From positions 1 through 6,950 of the forward strand of contig JAUICS010000069.1 of NCBI GenBank assembly GCA_030427765.1: a stretch of 6,950 nucleotides of DNA. The letters run 5' to 3'. Positions 1 to 5,523 of this stretch are shown one piece after another. The stretch is from Alphaproteobacteria bacterium (GTDB lineage: Bacteria > Pseudomonadota > Alphaproteobacteria > Micavibrionales > Micavibrionaceae). Made by a program: the position numbers and the translations under genes. Numbering within the stretch: the first letter of the stretch is position 1; each line of letters opens with the position of its first letter. The notes under the pieces were generated by a model. It was not told where the DNA came from. It made no database searches and saw nothing but the letters and a program-made list of their open reading frames with translations.

Positions 1-5
1 GCATT

Positions 6-1136
6 ATGGGTTTTATGGCACGTTACATTAATCCAATCACAATAACATATCTTGGTTATTGTGGGGTGGACGCCATTGCTGGCTGGGTAAGCGATTACAG
101 CCTTCCCGGAATAATTGAAGATACAAGTATTATGGGTGTTGGTATTCTTGCGGCATTGTCAACGGGTCTTGGATTATTTATCAATCGGCAAACCAGCCAG
201 TCCGTACAATTAAGCCGAGATTACCTAAAAGAAAATATCGGAGATGTCTCCGGATCAACATCTACACAATCACCCGACACATCTGCCGATGATCAAGCCG
301 CACGCGAAGCAGCAGAGCTGGAACGCCGTAAGAACCAGTTATGTGTGTCGATAGAGGATGAAATTTCATATAGACGCGATGATTTAATGAAAATCATCGT
401 TGGTTCCGCAGCTGATGGCACCGACGGCGAATTCAACAATGACGGCATGTATTTTGAGGAAGATGCCATCACAGGCATTAAGGATAAACGAAGCCGAAAT
501 ACAGCGTTGAAAAAAGGTGACATATCCGGAATTATTGCGCAGCAAATAGGGCATGCAATTGAAGACGCTCATCCGCCCGATGCGGCGTTCATAAGAAATT
601 ATCTGGCCATCCGGCAAAATGTGGCGCAAGGAAATGCCGCAGAAGGCACCATTACGACAAGCTCAGCAGATGGTGAGATAGACGCGGCCGCGATCATTAG
701 CGCCGGACATGGCAAAAATGAAAATCTTCCGAGTTTAATTGGACGTATGAGAAGCCAGGGCCTGATAAAAGGAGATCCACTACAATACGCGCGCGCACCA
801 TATGAGACATATACGGAAGATATCGCAAGATTATATCTATCCGTCGAGATCATCAGCGAAGCCATCAACGAAAAATGGCAAGAAAAAGTGGAAAGCGGCG
901 AGATATCTGTAGATGTGGATCAGGGGGAACTGAAAACACAGCTTCAATCCGGTATCTATAAGTGCAGTTTAGTGTTATATGAGCATATGTTGCGTGAAAA
1001 TATCGACATACGGGAAAAAGATAATGGTCAGGACACTCAAGCCGCACGCAGTGCCGATGATATTTTAGAAGATGTTCGTGATAAGGTTAACAGCATCGTC
1101 GAAGATAATTTCCAAGCGAGCTTTGCTCCAGCCTAA
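6..1136 (+). CDS. Unrecognised membrane-anchored protein, possibly 5'-truncated
   Basis: I do not recognise this family. The frame is open to the left edge (an ATT codon precedes the first ATG), so the true start may lie outside the window. ATGs at 6 and 15 are both possible and neither has a clear Shine-Dalgarno site. As read it has 376 residues. Residues about 8-28 are moderately hydrophobic, and residues 41-59 (a Gly/Ala/Leu-rich run ending before Asn60-Arg61) look like a transmembrane helix. A Ser/Thr/Asp-rich linker follows at about 81-97. Then comes a charged, mostly helical soluble part, including an Ala/Glu/Arg-rich helix at about 98-112 and a helical C-terminal third. Cysteines are few (19, 113, 320) and no catalytic motif is apparent. 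It lies upstream of tRNA-Trp on the same strand and runs opposite to the photolyase operon, so a functional link is not implied. Codon pattern and length make it a real gene; the function is unknown. Confidence 0.75.
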   Translation: MGFMARYINPITITYLGYCGVDAIAGWVSDYSLPGIIEDTSIMGVGILAALSTGLGLFINRQTSQSVQLSRDYLKENIGDVSGSTSTQSPDTSADDQAAREAAELERRKNQLCVSIEDEISYRRDDLMKIIVGSAADGTDGEFNNDGMYFEEDAITGIKDKRSRNTALKKGDISGIIAQQIGHAIEDAHPPDAAFIRNYLAIRQNVAQGNAAEGTITTSSADGEIDAAAIISAGHGKNENLPSLIGRMRSQGLIKGDPLQYARAPYETYTEDIARLYLSVEIISEAINEKWQEKVESGEISVDVDQGELKTQLQSGIYKCSLVLYEHMLRENIDIREKDNGQDTQAARSADDILEDVRDKVNSIVEDNFQASFAPA

Positions 1137-1227
1137 TAACACTGGAACCTTAAACATCTAAATTTTCACTTGCCGAAAACACTTGCCTTACACTATGGTG
1201 AATGGGTATAGATAGTAACCGATCTTT
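1137..1227. other. Short intergenic region before tRNA-Trp
   Basis: This is AT-rich non-coding DNA between the end of the membrane protein gene and the tRNA. I see no convincing hairpin followed by a T-run, so no intrinsic terminator can be assigned to the upstream gene. The only recognisable element is the candidate promoter listed separately. Confidence 0.6.
1183..1212 (+). promoter_or_regulatory. Candidate sigma-70 promoter of tRNA-Trp
   Basis: A TTGCCT box at 1183-1188 resembles the -35 consensus TTGACA, and TATAGA at 1207-1212 resembles TATAAT, with an 18-base spacer. Transcription would start near 1219, a few bases before the mature tRNA 5' end at 1228, which suits a short tRNA leader. 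The assignment rests on pattern matching only. The -10 match is imperfect. Confidence 0.45.
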
Positions 1228-1303
1228 AGGGGTATAGCTCAGTTGGTAGAGCGACGGTCTCCAAAACCGTAGGTCGTGAGTTCAAGTCTCTCTGCCCCTG
1301 CCA
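1228..1303 (+). tRNA. tRNA-Trp (anticodon CCA)
   Basis: A full cloverleaf can be drawn. The acceptor stem is AGGGGTA (1228-1234) with TGCCCCT (1293-1299), including one T-G wobble. The D-stem is GCTC/GAGC (1237-1240, 1249-1252). The anticodon stem is ACGGT/ACCGT (1254-1258, 1266-1270) around loop CTCCAAA, with anticodon CCA at 1261-1263, which reads UGG. The T-loop is TTCAAGT (1281-1287). The discriminator is G1300 and the CCA end is encoded at 1301-1303. The G15-C48 Levitt pair is present. The T-stem GTGAG/CTCTC contains one T-T mismatch at the second pair (1277 with 1291), which may be a lineage trait. The photolyase gene on the other strand ends only 9 bases beyond the CCA. Confidence 0.97.
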
Positions 1304-1312
1304 TTTCACCGT

Positions 1313-2845
1313 TCAGGCACGTTCAAGTTCTTTGAAAAACCGTTTCGTATCATCTTTGATCGCTTGAATTTTTTCGTCATTCATCTTTGACAGTGTCCGG
1401 TAACTGTGCCCTAACCGTGGATTCCGTTTTAATATATCTTCATGCCGGATAAAGAAATCCCAGTAGAGATAATTAAACGGACAGGCCTCCGGCCCGTTTT
1501 TCTTTGACACTTTATAGGAACAGTTTTTGCAGTAATTCGACATACGGTTGATATAGGCCCCGCCCGCCGCATATGGCTTGCTGGCCAGATAACCGCCATC
1601 CGCATAAAGTATCATGCCGGAAACGTTGGGAAGTTCCACCCACTCATAAGCGTCCGCATACACAATCAAATACCATTCATTCACTTGCTTCGGATCAATT
1701 CCGGCAAGCAAAGCAAAATTCCCAAGTACCATTAAACGTTGAATATGATGAGCATACGCATTTTCTTTTGTTTCAAGCACACATTGCCGCAAGCAGTTCA
1801 TCTGCGTGTCCCCAGACCAATAAAGCCACGGCAAGTCGCGCTCTGCCTTCAAAAAATTTTCATCAACATATTCCGGCATTTTCAGCCAATAAATACCACG
1901 CACATATTCCCGCCAGCCAATAATCTGACGAACAAATCCTTCCACGGCATTGAGGGGGGCATTCCCGTCACGATATGCCGCTTCGGCTTTCCTCACAACC
2001 TCCAGCGGATCAAGCAAACCACAATTAATATAAAAACTCAGATGCGAATGAAACATCCATGGTTCCCCCTGCATCATCGCATCCTGATAATCCCCGAATG
2101 TCACAAGACGTTCATCTATAAATTTATCGAGTGCATATAGGGCCTGATCACGAGTAACGGCAAAGTAAAATGGATAAAGATCGCCAAAATGATCCGGAAA
2201 TCTATCCGCAACCAAATCAATACACTCCTTTGTAATATCATCTATTTGAGCAGTATATGGCGACGGAACATGCAATCCATCCTCAGGTGGTTTGCGGTTT
2301 TCAAAATCATAATTCCATTGGCCTCCCTCCGGCTCAGCACCGTTCATCAGCACATCATATTTGCGTCGCATCTCACGGTAGAAAAACTCCATACGGAGTG
2401 TCTTTCGGCCCTCAGCCCACTCTGTAAACCGTTCCGGCGCACACAAAAAGCGATCATCTTCACGAATTTCGACTGGCAGACAAAATTTCGCTTCCCATGT
2501 TTGCATATCTTGAAGCACGCGATATTCGCCAGGAAACGTGACCACAATTTTGTCAAATGCATGTTTTTCAAGCAGGCGAGCCACCTCCCCCTGAAAAGAT
2601 CCTGTATTATGTTTGTCATCAAGTTTCGTGTAATGAACGTTATAGCCTTTGTTTTCCAAATCATCTGCAAAATGGCGCATGGCGGAAAATAAAAACGCGA
2701 TTTTCTTCTTATGGTGCTTAACATAGGTTGCCTCATCCCAGACTTCGCACATCAGGATATAGTCTTTGTCTTTATCGCAATCCTGCAAGCTCGATACATC
2801 TTGGGATAATTGGTCGCCTAAAATCAGACGAAGCGAACTACTCAT
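1313..2845 (-). CDS. phrB: Iron-sulfur bacterial cryptochrome/photolyase (PhrB/CryB-like)
   Basis: This 510-residue flavoprotein belongs to the photolyase-related group COG3046 (FeS-BCP), the group of Agrobacterium PhrB and Rhodobacter CryB, which bind FAD, a lumazine antenna and a [4Fe-4S] cluster. The N-terminal part (about 1-170) is the antenna-binding Rossmann-like domain, beginning with RLILGDQL at 6-13. The helical FAD domain covers about 220-480. Four cysteines, C351, C439, C442 and C455 (YCKNC, then ACPFNYLYW), fit the cluster ligands. The His pair H366-H367 in AHHIQRLM fits the (6-4) photolyase active site, and W343, W391, Y392, Y425 and Y431 fit known electron-transfer or substrate positions. 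From memory, these lie one residue after their PhrB counterparts. The length is normal for the family. The likely role is light-driven (6-4) photoproduct repair; a signalling role as in CryB is the alternative. It is the last gene of the operon. ATG at 2845 overlaps the SOUL stop by 8 nt and has no good Shine-Dalgarno site, so translation is probably coupled. Confidence 0.95.
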   Translation of the reverse strand: MSSSLRLILGDQLSQDVSSLQDCDKDKDYILMCEVWDEATYVKHHKKKIAFLFSAMRHFADDLENKGYNVHYTKLDDKHNTGSFQGEVARLLEKHAFDKIVVTFPGEYRVLQDMQTWEAKFCLPVEIREDDRFLCAPERFTEWAEGRKTLRMEFFYREMRRKYDVLMNGAEPEGGQWNYDFENRKPPEDGLHVPSPYTAQIDDITKECIDLVADRFPDHFGDLYPFYFAVTRDQALYALDKFIDERLVTFGDYQDAMMQGEPWMFHSHLSFYINCGLLDPLEVVRKAEAAYRDGNAPLNAVEGFVRQIIGWREYVRGIYWLKMPEYVDENFLKAERDLPWLYWSGDTQMNCLRQCVLETKENAYAHHIQRLMVLGNFALLAGIDPKQVNEWYLIVYADAYEWVELPNVSGMILYADGGYLASKPYAAGGAYINRMSNYCKNCSYKVSKKNGPEACPFNYLYWDFFIRHEDILKRNPRLGHSYRTLSKMNDEKIQAIKDDTKRFFKELERA

Positions 2846-3488
2846 CTTTTGTAACCGGAATTAATACCTCATTGCGTCTGGCCATGGGTAAAGTCCACGG
2901 AGGATTATATCCTGCCACCATCGCCGATCCTGTTATCAGGTATACCGACTCATCAATCCAATTCTGCAATTTTTGTTTATGGCACTGGATATTATCACCA
3001 GTCAAAAAGCCGGAAAACTGAATTGTTGCGACTGTATAATCAGAAACAGTCTCAAGCCATACATCTTCATTGGTAGGTTTAGGCGCAGTTTCCATGGTAT
3101 AACGGGCCGGAAGAACAAATGACATCGTTTGCAATGATTTTTCCTCTTGCATCAAAACAGGTGCCGTCATTTCTATTTTCTCTCCGACAAGGTCATCCTT
3201 ATTTTGCATTCGTATCGATGAGGCTATCTCGACATTCGCCGCACCAATATTCGCACCGGAAATATAATCGAACAAATTCTGGAACGCGCTATTCTGACTT
3301 TCCTGCATGCCGCCGGGCATATTGGTTGTAACAAGAACGAGAGAACGATAATGACGGATTTCAAAACTCTGATCTTTCAACACAACACTATAAGGCGCCG
3401 TCTCAATCCCAGTATGACCAAACACAGAACAACCGGAAATCACCATACCTCCCAAAAACAAACATAAAACACGTGCTATAATGTTCAT
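2838..3488 (-). CDS. SOUL-family heme-binding lipoprotein
   Basis: SOUL/HBP proteins bind heme or other tetrapyrroles; the bacterial role is poorly known. The ATG at 3488 is chosen because AAGGAG lies 6 nt upstream (3495-3500). It gives 216 residues and exposes a lipoprotein signal with lipobox ISGC at 17-20, so the mature protein would carry a lipidated Cys20 and sit in the envelope. An in-frame ATG at 3572 would add 28 residues ahead of the signal and is unlikely. Family hallmarks seen: FEIRHY (42-47), EMTAPV (106-111), MSFVLPARYT (122-131) and the C-terminal YNPPWTLP and RRNEV (194-208). The length suits a single SOUL domain plus signal peptide. It sits 10 nt after the second SDR and overlaps the photolyase by 8 nt. 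The family and lipoprotein calls are firm. Heme binding is inferred, because SOUL proteins do not share one invariant heme ligand. Confidence 0.92.
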   Translation of the reverse strand: MNIIARVLCLFLGGMVISGCSVFGHTGIETAPYSVVLKDQSFEIRHYRSLVLVTTNMPGGMQESQNSAFQNLFDYISGANIGAANVEIASSIRMQNKDDLVGEKIEMTAPVLMQEEKSLQTMSFVLPARYTMETAPKPTNEDVWLETVSDYTVATIQFSGFLTGDNIQCHKQKLQNWIDESVYLITGSAMVAGYNPPWTLPMARRNEVLIPVTKDE

Positions 3489-3494
3489 TTCACA

Positions 3495-3500
3495 CTCCTT
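3495..3500 (-). promoter_or_regulatory. Shine-Dalgarno site fixing the SOUL start
   Basis: AAGGAG on the minus strand stands 6 nt before the ATG at 3488 and overlaps the TAA stop of the preceding SDR (TAAGGAG). It decides the start in favour of the lipoprotein signal peptide. Confidence 0.85.
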
Positions 3501-4233
3501 AACTTTCAATTTTTTGGCCATCCCATGCAAACACGTTTCCACTGTCTTTAGAGGTAACGTTATTAATGACATCCAGCAAATATTTTACGGATTGGCCGGC
3601 CGAAAAAATATCATGACTCACATGCCCATGAAATGGCTGCGACAAACCCGTATCAACCGTGCCCGGATGAAGCCCTATGACCGCAGCATCTTTATATTTT
3701 CTGGCTATTTCAATAGATGTCGTTTTCAGCAGCATATTTAACGCCGCCTTGGATGAACGATAGGCATACCATCCACCCAAAACATTATCCGAAATACTTC
3801 CTACACGCGCAGACAATGCGGCCACAACGGATTTTCCCTGTCTCGGCAATAACGGCAAAAAATGCTTCATCACCAACGCAGGGCCAAAGGTATTGATAGT
3901 ATAAATATATTGCAATGTATCGAGGGTTATATCGCGAAACGTTTTTTCAGGACGAATGCTGGATTCATGCAAAATTCCGGTAGCAACAACAATCAAACTC
4001 AACGGTTGTTTTATCTTTTTTGCCGCCTTGTGTATTGTGTCTTCATCACAAATATCAATGTAATAGGACGATACGTTTTCATGCTCAAATTTTACTTTAC
4101 TGCGCGAAAACGCATACACACGATGTACATTATTATTGTGTGAAAGATGGTTTACAAATGCATTACCAATACCGCCTGACGCGCCGATTACGGCGACATG
4201 CATCCCGTCATCAAATTGTGACAAAAGGCCCAT
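3499..4233 (-). CDS. Short-chain dehydrogenase, C-factor (CsgA)-like
   Basis: This is an NAD(P)-dependent Rossmann-fold oxidoreductase of the classical SDR superfamily, 244 residues from the ATG at 4233. The preceding GTG at 4236 is in frame, but the ATG has AAGGA 7 nt upstream and the usual TGATG coupling. Seen motifs: cofactor loop GASGGIG (17-23); VATG (83-86) replacing the usual NNAG; Asn114 in TINTFGPA; catalytic Ser141 in ALSARVGS; and Y158-x3-K162 in YRSSKAALNML. HPGTVDTGLS (189-198) follows strand 6. The ATGILH, INTFGPALV and ALSARVGSISDN segments resemble the C-factor-like SDRs that occur beside photolyase genes in proteobacteria. The substrate is unknown. Its divergence from the neighbouring SDR argues against a recent tandem duplication and suggests two steps on related substrates. 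Confidence 0.93.
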   Translation of the reverse strand: MGLLSQFDDGMHVAVIGASGGIGNAFVNHLSHNNNVHRVYAFSRSKVKFEHENVSSYYIDICDEDTIHKAAKKIKQPLSLIVVATGILHESSIRPEKTFRDITLDTLQYIYTINTFGPALVMKHFLPLLPRQGKSVVAALSARVGSISDNVLGGWYAYRSSKAALNMLLKTTSIEIARKYKDAAVIGLHPGTVDTGLSQPFHGHVSHDIFSAGQSVKYLLDVINNVTSKDSGNVFAWDGQKIES

Positions 4234-4985
4234 CACCGCATCCTTTTTGCAATCCAGAAATACACTGGATACGGGAGCATCGCCAAAAGCTTCATAATAA
4301 ATGTAAACTGTTTCGGAAAATGAATTTCAAAGCTTTTTTTAAGTAAGCCCTTTGATATAAATTTTGCCGCATCCGACGCTTCAATCAGCATTGGCATATC
4401 AAAATCATTTTTATCTGTAAGCGGCGTTTTGACAAAACCGGGGTTTATGACTTTCACATCGATTTTTTTGTCCATTAAATCGAGACGAAGGCTTTCCGCC
4501 AGATTAATAATCGCCGCCTTCGTAGACGAATATGGCTGCGCATTTCGCAATCCTCGATATCCCGCAACAGAACCACATAACGCAAGAACCGCACCTTCCG
4601 GCAATACCGGCACAACAATATTCACCGTTTTTAATGCTCCTGTATAATTGACATCCACACCCTGCTGGGCCTTTTCGAGGTCAACATCTCCGACAATACT
4701 TCCCGGAACATAAAGTGCGGCAAGAAATACAACGATATCAATTTTAGAACATTTTTTTATGATATCCTGTGTTGCGTTTTGTAATGAACTTGCATTGCTT
4801 ACGTCCACAGGAATGACCATATGATCATCACCATCCAATTTATCAACAAGTGCCGTTAATTTATCCTTACTCCTTGCCGATAACGCGAGCCTTGCGCCAG
4901 AGGCTGCGAGTTCTATGGCCAAAGCCTCGCCAATGCCGCTACTGGCACCAATTATCCAAACGTTTTTGTCTTTGTACGTCTGCAT
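4233..4985 (-). CDS. Short-chain dehydrogenase with hydrophobic C-terminus
   Basis: This is a classical SDR oxidoreductase of 250 residues, the usual length. The ATG at 4985 has AGGAA 7 nt upstream. Seen motifs: GASSGIG (13-19); an arginine at 38 in SARSK, where NADP-preferring SDRs often carry one; D61-V62 after strand 3; FLAA (87-90) in place of NNAG; Asn113 in VNYTG; Ser139 in CGSVAGYRG; Y152-x3-K156 in PYSSTKAA; and NPGFVKTPLT (181-190). The C-terminal 25-30 residues (FTFIMKLLAMLPYPVYFWIA at 228-247, followed by basic KRMR) are strongly hydrophobic. This may be a membrane-associating tail and would suit a lipid-like substrate; that is inference. The stop overlaps the start of the next SDR as TGATG. 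The NADPH preference and the substrate cannot be settled from sequence. Confidence 0.93.
   Translation of the reverse strand: MQTYKDKNVWIIGASSGIGEALAIELAASGARLALSARSKDKLTALVDKLDGDDHMVIPVDVSNASSLQNATQDIIKKCSKIDIVVFLAALYVPGSIVGDVDLEKAQQGVDVNYTGALKTVNIVVPVLPEGAVLALCGSVAGYRGLRNAQPYSSTKAAIINLAESLRLDLMDKKIDVKVINPGFVKTPLTDKNDFDMPMLIEASDAAKFISKGLLKKSFEIHFPKQFTFIMKLLAMLPYPVYFWIAKRMR
4241..4245 (-). promoter_or_regulatory. Shine-Dalgarno site of the C-factor-like SDR
   Basis: AAGGA on the minus strand lies 7 nt before the ATG at 4233, inside the 3' end of the preceding SDR gene. It favours that ATG over the GTG at 4236. Confidence 0.7.
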
Positions 4986-4989
4986 AATG

Positions 4990-5523
4990 CTATTCCTGTT
5001 TCTGCATAAAGATTGTCAACTCGGCCATCGTGATACCGAATTTCTTGAGATAGGATCGATTAATAAGAACACCGTCATTCATCAAAAACATCCAGTCATC
5101 GAATGTAATTTTATAAGTGTTATCGCCGACTTCCAAATTCATTTGATACGCCCAACGAACCGCATTTCCTGCTTGCTGGCCATCCGCCTTGCCGATTATA
5201 TCACCGGCGCGGCCTTCATAATTACCACCATCAAGTTTTGTAATCGTCCATGTGCGTTGCTGGGTTTTACCATCATAGTAATGGAATTTTTCCTCTAGCG
5301 TACCAATATCGCCATCCCATGAACCTACCATATCCACATCGAATTTACGTGTGACCTTGCCGCTTCTATCCTGCACAATCCCCCACGCTTTAATAGGACC
5401 AGAAAAATATTCCTTAATGTCCATCTGGGGACTTGTCCCTTCATAAGATGTTAATGTTGTGCCCCCGCAGGCACTAAGAAACGTGAGTATTGCCATGATA
5501 AGCACTCCTTTCAGTGAGGTCAT
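4990..5523 (-). CDS. DUF3833 family lipoprotein
   Basis: This 177-residue protein matches the DUF3833 pattern throughout. It has QDRSGKVTRKF (51-61), GSWDGD (67-72) before a LEEKFHYYDGK strand pair, RTWTI, DGGNYEG-RAGD, GNAVRWAYQMN and the very typical FDDWMFLMNDGVLINRSYL with a KFGITMAELT end. The biochemical function is unknown; the beta-rich pattern suggests a small barrel. An N-terminal signal ends in lipobox LSAC (16-19), so the protein is predicted to be lipidated on Cys19. The ATG at 5523 is supported by AGGAG 6 nt upstream (5530-5534). The internal Met10 would destroy the signal peptide. The first 16-17 codons overlap the end of the MFS gene in another frame. Known relatives occur next to MFS, SDR, cyclopropane-synthase-like and chalcone-isomerase-like genes, as here. 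Confidence 0.93.
   Translation of the reverse strand: MTSLKGVLIMAILTFLSACGGTTLTSYEGTSPQMDIKEYFSGPIKAWGIVQDRSGKVTRKFDVDMVGSWDGDIGTLEEKFHYYDGKTQQRTWTITKLDGGNYEGRAGDIIGKADGQQAGNAVRWAYQMNLEVGDNTYKITFDDWMFLMNDGVLINRSYLKKFGITMAELTIFMQKQE
4993..4997 (-). promoter_or_regulatory. Shine-Dalgarno site of the first SDR
   Basis: AGGAA on the minus strand lies 7 nt before the ATG at 4985. It overlaps the last codons of the DUF3833 gene, immediately before its TAG stop at 4990-4992. Confidence 0.7.

Noticed and set aside
1319..1333. GTTCAAGT shared with the tRNA T-arm (1280-1287), as a possible attachment-site repeat
   Set aside because: Only eight bases match, no integrase is present and the copy lies inside the photolyase coding sequence, so chance is the simplest explanation.
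1322..1336. Small hairpin TTCAA/TTGAA as a terminator between tRNA-Trp and the photolyase
   Set aside because: The stem is five AT-rich pairs inside the photolyase coding region, with no T-run on either strand.
2100..2155. Minus-strand TGATCA, 18-base spacer, TAAATT, resembling an ECF (RpoE-ChrR type) promoter
   Set aside because: It lies in the middle of the photolyase coding region, far from any start, and the -10 half is a weak match in AT-rich DNA. A similar TGATCG/TAAATT pair near 6215-6245 inside the MFS gene is rejected for the same reason.
2189..2692. 167-codon plus-strand open frame opposite the photolyase gene
   Set aside because: It lies wholly antisense to a gene with strong family motifs, has low-complexity basic/hydrophobic composition and no Shine-Dalgarno site. 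The same holds for the other plus-strand frames between 1573 and 6569 and for the short minus-strand frames under the first gene.
3489..3572. N-terminally extended start for the SOUL protein at 3572
   Set aside because: It would place 28 residues before the lipoprotein signal and overlap the preceding SDR, whereas ATG 3488 has AAGGAG at 6 nt and an intact signal peptide.
3499..4985. Tandem SDR genes as a recent duplication
   Set aside because: Outside the standard SDR motifs the two proteins differ widely, including the NNAG-equivalent (FLAA versus VATG) and the C-termini, so they are distinct subfamilies.
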